Shown: positions 40,649-50,564 of the stretch, in pieces
Layout: every line of letters begins with the position of its first letter
Numbering within the stretch: the stretch's first letter is position 1
Source of the DNA: Pseudomonas silvicola
Lineage (GTDB): Bacteria; Pseudomonadota; Gammaproteobacteria; Pseudomonadales; Pseudomonadaceae
Assembly (NCBI RefSeq): GCF_026651855.1
Contig: NZ_CP093280.1
Coordinates: forward strand, 3,388,001-3,452,000
Direction of reading: 5' to 3'
DNA length: 64,000 bases
Notes under the pieces: generated by a model
The model's input: only the letters and a program-made list of their open reading frames with translations
Database searches by the model: none
What the model was told of the DNA's origin: nothing
Made by a program: the position numbers and the translations under genes

Positions 40649-41800
40649 ATGGCCACTATCAGACCCCGCAAAAGAGCTGACGGTACAGTCAGCTACACCG
40701 CCCAGATCCGGATCAATCGTGATGGGGCGCAAGTCTACCAAGAGACGCAGACCTTCGCGCGGAAACAGGCTGCTCAAGCGTGGATCCGGCGACGTGAGGC
40801 GGAGCTCTATGAGCCCGACGCTATAGAGAAGGCGAATCGAGTCGGCGTGCCTCTTGCTGAGATCATCGATCGCTACTTGAAGGAGGTTGAGAAAGCCCGA
40901 CCATTGGGCAAAACCAAACGTGCTGTGTTGAAGGCCATTGCATCGACCTCATTGGGCCAGGTTATAGACAGCGATATCAATAGCCAGCGGCTGGTGGAGT
41001 TCGCGCTGTGGCGTATGACCAAAGCCGGCGGGGATGTGCAGCCACAGACCGCGGCGAATGATCTGGCTCACCTTGGTGCGGTGCTCTCGGTGGCTAAGCC
41101 TGCCTGGGGCTTCCAAGTTGACCAGCATGCGATGGCTGATGCCAGGAAGGTGCTCAAGAAACTTGGCTACGATATGCGGAGCCAAGAGCGATCACGACGG
41201 CCATCTAAAGCTGAATTGGAAAAAATTCTGGAGCATTTCAGTGCTGGACAGAAGACGCGGCCGACCTCGATCAACATGGTCAAGGTTATCGGCTTCGCGA
41301 TGTTCTCTACCCGTCGGCAGGACGAGATTACGAGAATTCGGTGGGCCGACCTCGACGAGGAAGAGCATCGAGTTCTGGTCAGGGACATGAAAAATCCTGG
41401 GCAAAAAATTGGTAACAATGTTTGGTGCCATATCCCATACCCTGCCTGGGAGATCCTGCAAACGATGCCCCGGGAATGTGATCAGATATTTCCCTACAAC
41501 CCAGACTCTATCTCCGCAGCGTGGACTCGGGCTTGTAAATTTTTGGCGTTGGAGGATCTCCATTTTCATGACCTTAGACATGAGGGCGTCAGTCGGTTGT
41601 TCGAGATGGAATGGGACATTCCGCGCGTGGCCTCGGTGTCCGGGCACAGGGATTGGAATTCGATGCGACGTTACACACACCTTAAGCGGCGGGGAGACGT
41701 CTGGCTGGAATGGGAGTGGATCGAGAAAATGATCAAATCGCCTGTGGAGCTCGGCTCGAGGGCCGAGATCAACGTCGCCCCGAGGCGAAAGCACCGTTGA
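40649..41800 (+). CDS. Tyrosine integrase of a dusA-targeting element
   Basis: This is a 383-aa site-specific recombinase. The N-terminal arm-binding region is MATIRPRKRADGTVSYTAQIRINRDG. The catalytic domain holds Arg in MFSTRRQDEITRIRW, Lys in DMKNPGQKIG, HxxR in HFHDLRHEGVSRLFE, His in SGHRDWNSMRRYTH and the nucleophile Tyr in MRRYTHLK. All catalytic residues are present, so it is probably active. It is placed head-to-head with dusA, the usual attachment gene of this integrase group. GC and codon use are lower than in the flanking core genes. Confidence 0.92.
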   Translation: MATIRPRKRADGTVSYTAQIRINRDGAQVYQETQTFARKQAAQAWIRRREAELYEPDAIEKANRVGVPLAEIIDRYLKEVEKARPLGKTKRAVLKAIASTSLGQVIDSDINSQRLVEFALWRMTKAGGDVQPQTAANDLAHLGAVLSVAKPAWGFQVDQHAMADARKVLKKLGYDMRSQERSRRPSKAELEKILEHFSAGQKTRPTSINMVKVIGFAMFSTRRQDEITRIRWADLDEEEHRVLVRDMKNPGQKIGNNVWCHIPYPAWEILQTMPRECDQIFPYNPDSISAAWTRACKFLALEDLHFHDLRHEGVSRLFEMEWDIPRVASVSGHRDWNSMRRYTHLKRRGDVWLEWEWIEKMIKSPVELGSRAEINVAPRRKHR

Positions 41801-42050
41801 GTTGGTGGTACTCCTTGAGAGCTTCTTCTCGCTGCTCATCGAGGTAATTTGCCAGGTCTGTGATGTGGATGCCCTTGGCGCTCTTTTGGCTTGCCTCCAA
41901 ACGGGTGATTGGGATTTTTATCTGGCCTGCCAATACCTTGCGTTGGAACATCTCAATAGTGAGGTGCGTGAAATAGTCGGCGCAGATGTTACTGAGTGGC
42001 ACGATGGCCTTACCTTCATATTGCGCCATCAGTAAGAAAATGGTCTTCAT
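41769..42050 (-). CDS. PrtN-family pyocin activator-like protein
   Basis: This is a 93-aa protein. MKTIFLLMAQYEGKAIVPLSNICADYFTHLTIEMFQRKVLAGQIKIPITRLEASQKSAKGIHITDLANYLDEQREEA matches the PrtN family, transcriptional activators of pyocin genes in P. aeruginosa. ATG 42,050 with AAGGA eight bases upstream; the longer open frame to 42,233 is not conserved. It overlaps the integrase 3' end by 32 bases tail to tail. No pyocin or phage structural gene is in the window, so it is an orphan or controls a different target (perhaps the element itself). Confidence 0.82.
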   Translation of the reverse strand: MKTIFLLMAQYEGKAIVPLSNICADYFTHLTIEMFQRKVLAGQIKIPITRLEASQKSAKGIHITDLANYLDEQREEALKEYHQLNGAFASGRR

Positions 42051-42381
42051 GTTAAATTCCTTGCGCCTGAAGTGCTTCGAATATGTCGGTATGCTGGTGG
42101 TTTTCTCACTATTAGGCTTTTGAAAATGTGTATTGCGAATTATCGTTTTTTTATAAGGAAGGCGATGGAACGATATACTGCTCAGTGGAAGTCCGGTTGG
42201 AAAGCTAACGAGTATTGTTTTAGGAGAGGGCACGCAGCATGCATTTTCTGCGGCGTAGCCTTACAGGGAGGGGCAGGCGGGTAGATAGCAGGTTGTGGAG
42301 GTGGGACTATGGGTACAGATTTTTGTACTTGTCCATTTTGGGTTGTTAGGCCTGCTTTCTCTCGAGTTGATGGTGTGTTAT
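42051..42381. other. AT-rich gap, no supported gene
   Basis: It contains the prtN promoter region on its left. The only open frame (42,072-42,284, plus) has no ribosome site or recognisable protein and is not annotated. The far end of the dusA element could lie here, but I found no second copy of the dusA core sequence. Confidence 0.4.
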
Positions 42382-43404
42382 TTAGCTAAAGGGCGCTGTA
42401 AGCCCGAATGCTTTAGCTAGTAATTGATAGCTCGTAAGTCTGTCTGTGTAGGTGTGTGTGACGGTTACCACGCCAACTTCATTGCAGGCAAAAAAATTGG
42501 CGAGCTCCATAATCCTGGTTCGGCATGTCTCGGGGGAGCCGACGATCATATTATCTAGCGTTTGGTCATACTCTTCTTGATCCGCGGCATGCATGCGCCG
42601 GCGACGTGTCGCAACTTCTTCAGGACTAAGCAGCGCTTCGCGGGGGCCACGTCCGGCCATCATTTTGCGGTAAACAGCTGTGCCAGCGATTTTCCTCGCC
42701 TGCTCATCTGTTGGTGCACAAATTACCGCAAGTGCCAACAGTCGTGGTGCTGAGCCCTGATGGCCTGATTGCGTCCATGCACTGGCGTGATCTTGAAATG
42801 TGGCCGGGCTGGTGAACTGTGGCGCGATGAATTGAGCCAAGGCCATGCCCATACCTAAATCACCTGCAAGTTTCGCAGTACCACCGCTTGAGCCCAGCAT
42901 CCACAATTTCGGCAAGGCAACTGTGGCAGGTAGGCAGCGTAACGCGAAAAATGGGTGGCTTCGTTCAAACCCAGAGTGTAAAAAAGCAGACAGTTCTGTG
43001 GCTTGGCGAGTAAATACATCTTCCTCGACCAAACGTGCAGGTAAGGCTAGGGCAACACTGCTCAAATGCCCGCCCCCTGGTGCACGCCCGATGCCGAGAT
43101 CGATGCGCTCCGGAAACAGTGACGCTAGCACGGCAAATGTCTCGGCAACTTTATAAGGACTGTAGTGGTTGAGCATCACTCCACCACTGCCAATCCTCAT
43201 GTATTGGGTTACGCTAGCAATACTTGCGAGCAGTACTTCCGGTGCGGGACCACCGAATTGCAAGCTATTGTGATGTTCTGCAAGCCAATAGCGATGGTAG
43301 CCCAGACGATCGCAGACGATGGCCAGATCCACAGAGCACCTGAGAGCGGCGTGCGCGGGGTGGTCGGCATGAACGGGGGTTTGGTCAATGACGGTCAGCT
43401 TCAT
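42382..43404 (-). CDS. LLM-class flavin-dependent oxidoreductase (luciferase-like monooxygenase)
   Basis: This is a 340-aa bacterial luciferase-like protein of the MsnO8/YwcH subgroup (FMN group A). Conserved: RLGYHRYWLAEHHNSLQFGGPAPEVLLASIAS, MRIGSGGVMLNHYSPYKVAETFAVLASLFPERIDLGIGRAPGG, LPKLWMLGSSGGTAKLAGDLGMGMALAQF and MIVGSPETCRTRIMEL. The substrate is unknown. The ATG at 43,404 (MKLTVIDQTPVHAD) is the family start; the open frame reaches a TTG at 43,491 but crosses a terminator hairpin. No clear ribosome site. Base composition is lower in GC than in neighbouring hpa genes, suggesting separate transfer. Confidence 0.85.
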   Translation of the reverse strand: MKLTVIDQTPVHADHPAHAALRCSVDLAIVCDRLGYHRYWLAEHHNSLQFGGPAPEVLLASIASVTQYMRIGSGGVMLNHYSPYKVAETFAVLASLFPERIDLGIGRAPGGGHLSSVALALPARLVEEDVFTRQATELSAFLHSGFERSHPFFALRCLPATVALPKLWMLGSSGGTAKLAGDLGMGMALAQFIAPQFTSPATFQDHASAWTQSGHQGSAPRLLALAVICAPTDEQARKIAGTAVYRKMMAGRGPREALLSPEEVATRRRRMHAADQEEYDQTLDNMIVGSPETCRTRIMELANFFACNEVGVVTVTHTYTDRLTSYQLLAKAFGLTAPFS

Positions 43405-43438
43405 GGGAAGTACTCGATACGACAGGTCGAAACTGGCT

Positions 43439-43465
43439 AAAAAAAAGCCACGCCGAAGCGTGGCT
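43439..43465 (-). terminator. Intrinsic terminator upstream of the luciferase-like gene
   Basis: On the minus strand AGCCACGC-TTCG-GCGTGGCT followed by eight T. It ends 34 bp before the ATG at 43,404, and no minus-strand gene precedes it. It could be an attenuator in the leader, the end of a small RNA, or the end of a deleted gene. Confidence 0.85.
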
Positions 43466-43952
43466 GAAGCAATGAGAGGGTGTTTGGACAAATGGCCAAG
43501 GATGGCTGCATTTTAGGCGAACCGGTGGTTTTGGAAAATGCGTTTACGATAGACTGGCTTGTACTTTTCATAAGCAGTTTGGCACAGGCTTCAATCCATC
43601 CCAAGTCGTCGCCGAGGTGTGGTGAGCAGATTTGCGGCGTACGACAGGCGTCTTGACGCTAACCAACTACTCGTCCGAGTTGAGCATGTATCTTGAAGCG
43701 CACGATGACGGATTCGATTTCACATAAGGGGTGATAGGAAAGTCACTGGCCGTACGGTTAAAGTACCCCTATGTAGCTAGTTAGTCTTGGCGATGTTGGA
43801 CGAGTAATGATGGACGTCATCGTAGCGACGACCGGACTACCTTTAGATCTGTATGTTGGTGATCTCAGATCAGCTTGGAAAAGACGGTGTACAACAGTGC
43901 AATTGGATTACTGAAATAGTTTCGAGCCGTAATATGGTGGTGCTACAATGGT
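43466..43952. other. Non-coding gap between the luciferase-like gene and hpaR
   Basis: About 490 bp of mixed composition without a supported ORF. It may hold a small transcript reading leftward into the terminator at 43,439. Confidence 0.4.
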
Positions 43953-43963
43953 TTAATTGTTAA
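43953..43963. promoter_or_regulatory. Candidate HpaR operator (autoregulation)
   Basis: TTAA-TTG-TTAA, 18 bp before hpaR. The same half-site pair occurs twice upstream of hpaG1 (50,565-50,596), which suggests one regulator binds both promoters. Confidence 0.55.
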
Positions 43964-43981
43964 CTACATTTGGCGTGTTCG

Positions 43982-44407
43982 ATGTCTTCCCCCAGACCTT
44001 CCCTGACCCTAAATCTGCTGCAGGCTCGTGAAGTGGCCATGAGCTTCTTTCGACCGTCGCTAAACCAGTGTGGGTTGACCGAACAGCAGTGGCGCATCAT
44101 CCGCATCCTCAGCCAGCAGGGCGAGCTTGAGATCAACCAGCTGGCCGACCTGGCTTGCATCCTGCGCCCCAGCATGACTGGCGTGCTGACACGCATGGAA
44201 GCCGCAGGCATGGTGTGCCGGCGCAAGGCCGAACAGGACCAGCGGCGGGTTCTGGTGAAGCTGGGCTTGGAAGGGGAGGCGCTGTTCGAATCCATGAGCC
44301 AGGACATGGAGCGCAACTACGGGCGCCTGCAGGAGCAGTTCGGCGAGGAAAAACTCAAGAGCCTGCTGGCCCTGCTCAACGACCTCAAAGCCCTCAAGCG
44401 CCCGTAG
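43982..44407 (+). CDS. hpaR: MarR-family repressor of homoprotocatechuate degradation HpaR
   Basis: This is a 141-aa MarR protein. SLTLNLLQAREVAMSFFRPSLNQCGLTEQQWRIIRILSQQGELEINQLADLACILRPSMTGVLTRMEAAGMVCRRKAEQDQRRVLVKLGLEG shows the winged helix (DQRR wing). The opening SLTLNLLQAREVAM is characteristic of HpaR. It represses the meta-cleavage operon until (homo)protocatechuate-type inducers bind. ATG 43,982; the frame is open four codons upstream to a TTG. Convergent with hpaI. Confidence 0.9.
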   Translation: MSSPRPSLTLNLLQAREVAMSFFRPSLNQCGLTEQQWRIIRILSQQGELEINQLADLACILRPSMTGVLTRMEAAGMVCRRKAEQDQRRVLVKLGLEGEALFESMSQDMERNYGRLQEQFGEEKLKSLLALLNDLKALKRP

Positions 44408-44421
44408 AAACATTTGTATTA

Positions 44422-44467
44422 TGTGGGAGCTAGCTTGCCAGCGAGCTGTTGAGGCTCAGCTCCCGCA
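44422..44467. repeat. REP-type palindrome between hpaR and hpaI
   Basis: TGTGGGAGCTAGCTTGCCAGCGAGCT ... AGCTCCCGCA, the GTGGGAGC/GCTCCC family also seen at 33,252. It fills the convergent gap and may terminate both transcripts. Confidence 0.65.
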
Positions 44468-44472
44468 GGCAG

Positions 44473-45267
44473 TTAGTAGACGCCGTTGCCGATGGCTGGC
44501 GGCGGGGTGTCCTTGAACTTCGCTGCCAAGCCCTGCAAGCCACGCATCAGCACCGTGGTGTCGACGCCTACCGCGACGAAAGCGGCGCCCAATTCCAGGT
44601 AGCGCCGCGCCAGCTTCTCATCGGCACTCAGAATGCCCGCCGCCTTGCCCGCCTGCTGAATCCGCACAATGGCGTCTTCAATGGCCGCCTGCACCTCGGG
44701 ATGCCCCGGATTGCCGCGGTGGCCCATGGCCGCGCTGAGGTCCGCCGGGCCGATGAACACGCCATCCACGCCTTCCACCGCAGCAATGGCATCCAGGTTG
44801 GCGAGCCCTTCGCGGTTCTCGATCTGCACCAGCAGGCACATCTGTTCATCGGCCTGGTCCAGGTAGCCGGGCACGGTGTTCCAGCGCGACGCCCGCGCCA
44901 AGGCGCTGCCTACGCCGCGTACGCCGAACGGCGGGTAACGGGTGGCACGCACCAGTTCACGGGCCTGTTCGGCGCTTTCCACCATGGGCACCAGCAAGGT
45001 CTGTACGCCGATGTCGAGCACCTGCTTTATCAGCGCGGTGTCGCCGATAACCGGACGGATCACCGGTTGGCTGGCGTAGGGCGCCACGGCCTGCAGCTGG
45101 CCCAGCAGGCTACGCAAATCATTCGGGGCGTGCTCGCCGTCGATCAACAGCCAATCGAAACCGGCGTTTGCGGCCAGCTCCGCGCAATACGGGTCGGCCA
45201 GGCCCAGCCACAGGCCGATCTGCGCTTGGCCGCTGCTCAGGCGTTGCTTGAAGGTATTGATGATCAT
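44473..45267 (-). CDS. hpaI: 4-hydroxy-2-oxo-heptane-1,7-dioate aldolase HpaI
   Basis: This is a 264-aa class II pyruvate aldolase that splits 4-hydroxy-2-oxoheptanedioate to pyruvate and succinic semialdehyde. Conserved: [35 protein letters not shown] (the HpcH/HpaI signature with the catalytic His), [29 protein letters not shown], and metal ligands in [32 protein letters not shown]. It is the last gene of the hpa operon; the product succinic semialdehyde feeds GabD (54,322). Confidence 0.95.
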   Translation of the reverse strand: MIINTFKQRLSSGQAQIGLWLGLADPYCAELAANAGFDWLLIDGEHAPNDLRSLLGQLQAVAPYASQPVIRPVIGDTALIKQVLDIGVQTLLVPMVESAEQARELVRATRYPPFGVRGVGSALARASRWNTVPGYLDQADEQMCLLVQIENREGLANLDAIAAVEGVDGVFIGPADLSAAMGHRGNPGHPEVQAAIEDAIVRIQQAGKAAGILSADEKLARRYLELGAAFVAVGVDTTVLMRGLQGLAAKFKDTPPPAIGNGVY

Positions 45268-45281
45268 GCAAAAACTCCTGC

Positions 45282-45368
45282 AGCCGCTGCCGCAGGCTGC
45301 GCTGGCCCGCGTGAGCCCTGGAGATGTTCAGTGTACTCCAGGGCCAGCGCAGCGTGGCGGCAGCGGCT
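45282..45368. repeat. Long multi-part hairpin between hpaH and hpaI
   Basis: Nested inverted repeats: AGCCGCTGCCGC / GCGGCAGCGGCT (outer), CTGCGCTGG / CCAGCGCAG (middle) and GCCCTGGAG / CTCCAGGGC (inner). The right arm resembles the repeat at 47,583-47,610 (CCAGCGCAG...GGCGGCAGC...CTACGG). It may stabilise upstream mRNA or reduce hpaI expression. Confidence 0.75.
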
Positions 45369-45382
45369 ACGGTGATGGTGGG

Positions 45383-46186
45383 TTAGACAAAACGGCAGGC
45401 GATGGAGCCGAGCATGTCGTAGTCGACATGGAAGGTGTCGCCGGGGTTGGCCGCCACGGGGCGGGTGAACGAACCGCCGAGGATCACCTGGCCCGGCTGC
45501 AGGGTCACGTCATAGGCCGCCAGCTTGTTGGCCAGCCACGCCACGCCCTTGGCCGGGTGGTTGAGCACTGCGGCCGACACGCCCGATTCCTCGATCACGC
45601 CATTGCGGTACAGCACCGCCGGCACCTTGCGCAGGTCGATCTCGGTAGGCCGCACGGCGCGGCCACCCATGACCACGCCAGCATTAGCGGCGTTGTCGCT
45701 GATGGTGTCGAACACCTTGCGGGTGGCCTTGGTCTGCGGGTCGACCTGCTGGATGCGCGCGTCGATGATTTCCAGCGCCGGGATCACCCACTCGGTGGCG
45801 TCCAGCACGTCGAAGACGGTGACGTTGGGGCCCTTGAGCGGCTTGCCGAGGATGAACGCCAGCTCCACCTCCACGCGCGGCACGATGAAGCGGTTGAAGG
45901 GAATGTCACTGCCTTCGTCGAAGAACATGTCGTCCAGCAGCGCGCCGAAATCCGGCTCGGTGATGTTCGACGACACCTGCATGGCCCGCGAAGTGAGGCC
46001 GATCTTGTGGCCCACCAGCTTGCGCCCGGCCTTGATCTTGTTCTCTACCCACACGCGCTGGATGGCGTACGCGTCCTCAATGGTGATGTTCGGCTGGTCC
46101 AGGGAGAACTGGCGCACCTGTTCACGGCTGCGCTCGGCCTCGTCGAGGCGCTGGGCGGCTTGCTGGATGAAAGCGTGGTCGAGCAT
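45383..46186 (-). CDS. hpaH: 2-oxo-hept-4-ene-1,7-dioate hydratase HpaH
   Basis: This is a 267-aa metal-dependent hydratase (same length as E. coli HpaH) that adds water to 2-oxohept-4-ene-1,7-dioate before the aldolase step. Conserved FAH-like/decarboxylase fold: [15 protein letters not shown], the metal-site Glu in [27 protein letters not shown] and [22 protein letters not shown] 46,186 with GAGG seven bases upstream; a start at 46,204 is not conserved. Confidence 0.94.
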   Translation of the reverse strand: MLDHAFIQQAAQRLDEAERSREQVRQFSLDQPNITIEDAYAIQRVWVENKIKAGRKLVGHKIGLTSRAMQVSSNITEPDFGALLDDMFFDEGSDIPFNRFIVPRVEVELAFILGKPLKGPNVTVFDVLDATEWVIPALEIIDARIQQVDPQTKATRKVFDTISDNAANAGVVMGGRAVRPTEIDLRKVPAVLYRNGVIEESGVSAAVLNHPAKGVAWLANKLAAYDVTLQPGQVILGGSFTRPVAANPGDTFHVDYDMLGSIACRFV

Positions 46187-46200
46187 GGGAAACCTCGGAA

Positions 46201-46605
46201 TCATTGGTTGAACAGGGGGTGCAGGCTACTGCGCTTGGCGTCGTAGACCTGGCCGGGGCTTTCGTCGATCTGCAGGGTGATGCCCACGGGGCGGCGTTCC
46301 AGCAGCGGCGCCAAATGCGTTTCCAGCACCTGTATCAAGGCATCGCCCACGGCCTTGTGTACCGCGGCGCTGCGGCCGGCGGCCATGCGCAGGTTGGCGT
46401 AGAGAAAGCCGTAGTCCCCGTTGCCATCGGCCACCGCGCAGTGCTGCGCCGGGTAGGCCAGCACGCGGGTGCCGCCGGTGGGGAACACCTGTTTGCCGGC
46501 TTCGTCACGCTGGGCCAGCATGGTGTCGGCCAGGGCGCGGGTCAGGCCCTTGAAGTCGGTTTCCGGTTCAAGGTCAGGGGTGTAGAGCAGTACCAGGTGG
46601 GGCAT
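46201..46605 (-). CDS. hpaF: 5-carboxymethyl-2-hydroxymuconate delta-isomerase HpaF
   Basis: This is a 134-aa member of the tautomerase superfamily (CHMI). It begins with the catalytic proline, [13 protein letters not shown], and contains [24 protein letters not shown] and GITLQIDES. It isomerises 5-carboxymethyl-2-hydroxymuconate to its oxo form. It lies 14 bp upstream of hpaH. Confidence 0.93.
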   Translation of the reverse strand: MPHLVLLYTPDLEPETDFKGLTRALADTMLAQRDEAGKQVFPTGGTRVLAYPAQHCAVADGNGDYGFLYANLRMAAGRSAAVHKAVGDALIQVLETHLAPLLERRPVGITLQIDESPGQVYDAKRSSLHPLFNQ

Positions 46606-46617
46606 GGGAACTCCTGT

Positions 46618-47541
46618 TTACAGGCGGCTGTTGGACACCACATTGGCGAGGTTGGAAGCCTGCACCGGGGGAATGCGCGAGCCGTCCTGCGGCGTTACCG
46701 GGAAAATGGCGTTGATCTGCCCAGTGCCCGAGGCGGCAAAGTAGGGCGTCAGCACCTCGACCTTGCCGTCGTACTCGGACCAGCCCAGCGCCCCCAGCAG
46801 CATGGCGGTGTCGTGCATGAAGCCTTCGCCGTGGCCCTTGGCCGCGTACTCGGGCAGCATGCCGCAGAACTCCTCCCACTCGCCGTGCTGCCACATCTGC
46901 ACCACGCGCTCGTCCAGGGTTTCCAGGAACGGGCTCCAGATTTTCGTGGCGAACTGCGGCGCCTGGCCGTTCTGGGCAAAGCGGTGCGACAGCGAGCCGC
47001 TGGCCAGGAACGCCACGGTGCCGTCGTAGTGGTCCTCTACCGCCTTGCGCATGGCCCAGCCCAGGCGGGCGCTGTCGTTGAGGTAGTGCGAGGTGCACAG
47101 CGACGACACCGAGATCACCTTGAAGTGCTGGTCCTGGTTCATGTAGCGCATGGGCACCAGGGTGCCGTACTCGGGCGCCAGGGTGGTAGCGTGATGGGCC
47201 ATGGTCTCGACGCCGAAGCGGTTGCCCACCTCGGCCAGGATCTGTCCCAGTTCGGGGTTGCCGGGGAATTCATAGCTCATGTTGCTGATGAAATGCGGCA
47301 GCTCGTTGCTGGTGTACAGGCCCTTGAAGTGCGGGCCGCAGTTGATGTGGTAATTGGCGTTGACCAGCCAGTGGGTGTCGAACACCACGATGGTGTCCAC
47401 GCCCAGCTCGCGGCAGCGACGGGCGATTTCGTGGTGGCCGTCGATGGCGGGCTGGCGGAAGCCCTTCATCGGGCCGTCCAGTTCGCTGACGTACATGGAG
47501 GGTACGTGGGTGATCTTGGCGGCTAAGGCGAGGGTGCCCAT
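46618..47541 (-). CDS. hpaD: 3,4-dihydroxyphenylacetate 2,3-dioxygenase HpaD
   Basis: This is a 307-aa class III (LigB-type) extradiol ring-cleavage dioxygenase; Fe(II) opens homoprotocatechuate to 5-carboxymethyl-2-hydroxymuconate semialdehyde. Likely iron ligands are His12 (AKITHVPSMY), His57 (VVFDTHWLVNANYHIN) and the Glu in KGHGEGFMHDTAML. LASGSLSHRFAQ carries a conserved active-site His. Start 47,541 (MGTLALAAKITHVPS), with GGAGACGG upstream. Confidence 0.94.
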   Translation of the reverse strand: MGTLALAAKITHVPSMYVSELDGPMKGFRQPAIDGHHEIARRCRELGVDTIVVFDTHWLVNANYHINCGPHFKGLYTSNELPHFISNMSYEFPGNPELGQILAEVGNRFGVETMAHHATTLAPEYGTLVPMRYMNQDQHFKVISVSSLCTSHYLNDSARLGWAMRKAVEDHYDGTVAFLASGSLSHRFAQNGQAPQFATKIWSPFLETLDERVVQMWQHGEWEEFCGMLPEYAAKGHGEGFMHDTAMLLGALGWSEYDGKVEVLTPYFAASGTGQINAIFPVTPQDGSRIPPVQASNLANVVSNSRL

Positions 47542-47570
47542 GATCCGTCTCCTGAATTGTTGTTATGACA

Positions 47571-47610
47571 TGGCTGCTGCCCCCAGCGCAGTCTGGCGGC
47601 AGCAACTACG
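47571..47610. repeat. Short inverted repeat related to the 45,282 hairpin
   Basis: GGCTGCTGCC...GGCGGCAGC with CCAGCGCAG in the loop. It shares the order CCAGCGCAG - GGCGGCAGC - CTACGG with 45,345-45,372, so it belongs to the same repeat family inside this operon. Confidence 0.6.
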
Positions 47611-47614
47611 GAAT

Positions 47615-49075
<1,461 letters not shown>

Positions 49076-49080
49076 AATGA

Positions 49081-49848
49081 TTACGCCTTATTGTTCTTGA
49101 AGAAATCAGCTTCGCTGACGATACGGTTGACCAGCCGGCCCACGCCTTCCACTTCCACCACCACCTCATCGCCCGGCACCACGTCGGCCAGGCCCTCGGG
49201 CGTGCCGGTGGCGATCATGTCGCCCGGTTGCAGGGTCATGAAGCTGGACAGGTATTCGATCAAGAAGGGGATGTCGAAGATCATGTCAGCGGTGCTGCCT
49301 TCCTGGCGCAGCTCGCCGTTGATCCAGGTGCGCAGGGTCAGGTTGCTGACGTCGGGCACGTCACTGACGTCGACGATCCATGGGCCGACCGGGGTGGTGG
49401 CGTCGCGGTTTTTCACCCGCAGGTTGGGGCGGTAGTAGTTTTCCAGGTAGTCGCGGATCGCGTAGTCGTTGCACACCGTGTAGCCGGCCACGTACTGCAG
49501 GGCGTCCTCGCGCTTGACGTTGCGCGCCGGCTTGCCGATCACCGCCACCAGTTCGCACTCGTAGTGCATGTAGGCGACGTTGTCCGGGCGCCAGGTGACC
49601 TGGTTGTGGCCGGTGTAGGTGCCCGGCGACTTGACGAAGGCCAGCGGCTCGGTGGGCGGCGCGAAGGCCAGCTCCTTGGCGTGATCGGCGTAGTTCAGGC
49701 CCAGGGCGAACATGCTGCCGGTGGCGGGCGGCAGCCACTGCACCTGGTCCTCGTTCAACAGGCGGCCATCGGCCAGGCGCACGGCGTTGTCGGCCTCGAC
49801 GGTGACCGCGTGGTCCTGGCCTTCAAAACGGATTTTGGCGTGTTTCAT
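49081..49848 (-). CDS. hpaG2: Homoprotocatechuate decarboxylase/isomerase subunit HpaG2
   Basis: This is a 255-aa fumarylacetoacetate hydrolase-fold protein, equivalent to the C-terminal half of the fused E. coli HpaG (HpcE). FAH signatures: FALGLNYADHAKELAFAPPTEPLAFVKSPGTYTGHNQ, MHYECELVAVIGKPARNV (metal Glu residues), GPWIVDVSDVPDVSNLTL and DMIATGTPEGLADVVPGDEV. It decarboxylates 5-oxopent-3-ene-1,2,5-tricarboxylate and isomerises the product. ATG 49,848; ten bases after hpaG1. Confidence 0.93.
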   Translation of the reverse strand: MKHAKIRFEGQDHAVTVEADNAVRLADGRLLNEDQVQWLPPATGSMFALGLNYADHAKELAFAPPTEPLAFVKSPGTYTGHNQVTWRPDNVAYMHYECELVAVIGKPARNVKREDALQYVAGYTVCNDYAIRDYLENYYRPNLRVKNRDATTPVGPWIVDVSDVPDVSNLTLRTWINGELRQEGSTADMIFDIPFLIEYLSSFMTLQPGDMIATGTPEGLADVVPGDEVVVEVEGVGRLVNRIVSEADFFKNNKA

Positions 49849-49858
49849 CTGCGTTCCC

Positions 49859-50518
49859 TTACTCGGCCACGATGCGGTTGGTGAGCCGGCCAAGGCCGGT
49901 GATGTCCACGTCCACGCGGTCGCCGGGGCGTACGTCGACGCGGCCCTCGGGGGTGCCGGTGATCAGTACGTCGCCAGCGTGCAGGGTCATGAACTCGCTG
50001 AGTTCGGCGATCAGTTGGGGGATGCCGCGCACCAGGTTGGCGGTGGTGTTTTCCTGCACCAGTTCATCGTTGACGAACAGCTTGAGGGTCAGCTGGTGCG
50101 GGTCAGCGATGGCGTCCACCGGCACCAGGGTCGGGCCCAGGGCGCAGAAACCGTCGCGGCACTTGGCTTTCACCGCAGGGCGGTAGTAGCTGTCTTCCGG
50201 CAGGCTGAATTCGTTGACGATGGTGTAGCCGGCCACGTAGGCCAGGGCGTCGGCAGCGCTGACACGGCTGGCGTCCTTGGCGATCACCACGCCCAGCGCC
50301 GGGCCGGGTTGCAGGTGCTCGACGCCGGCTGGGTATACCACGTCGCCCTGGTGCACGTTGCGGGTGTTGGGGGTCTTGATGAACAGCACCGGCTTGACCG
50401 GCGCCTGCTTGTAGGGCGGCTGGTCGAATTCGGCGAGGCGTTGGTGCAGCAGGCCCTGGTAGTTCAGCGCAACGCCGAACAGGGTACCGGTCGCAATGTC
50501 ATGCAGGGCACGGCTCAT
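49859..50518 (-). CDS. hpaG1: Homoprotocatechuate isomerase/decarboxylase subunit HpaG1
   Basis: This is a 219-aa FAH-fold protein equivalent to the N-terminal half of fused HpaG: GTLFGVALNYQGLLHQRLAEF, KPVLFIKTPNTRN, GPALGVVIAKDASRV, ALGPTLVPVDAIAD and DVLITGTPEGRVDVRPGDRV. Of the acidic metal residues seen in HpaG2, one is replaced here (PALGVVIAK against ECELVAVIGK), as in other N-terminal halves. It is the first gene of the hpa operon, behind the TTAA-N4-TTAA operators. Confidence 0.92.
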   Translation of the reverse strand: MSRALHDIATGTLFGVALNYQGLLHQRLAEFDQPPYKQAPVKPVLFIKTPNTRNVHQGDVVYPAGVEHLQPGPALGVVIAKDASRVSAADALAYVAGYTIVNEFSLPEDSYYRPAVKAKCRDGFCALGPTLVPVDAIADPHQLTLKLFVNDELVQENTTANLVRGIPQLIAELSEFMTLHAGDVLITGTPEGRVDVRPGDRVDVDITGLGRLTNRIVAE

Positions 50519-50564
50519 GCGGTTCTCCTGGTGGGGCAGGGCGTCGCGGCCCTGCGAAAAGTAA

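Noticed and set aside
42072-42284. 70-codon plus-strand ORF after prtN
   Set aside because: No ribosome site, no conserved features, and it overlaps the prtN promoter.
42051-43981. A second dusA attachment core marking the far end of the integrase element
   Set aside because: I looked for a copy of the dusA start region to the right of prtN and did not find one, so the right limit of that element is left open.
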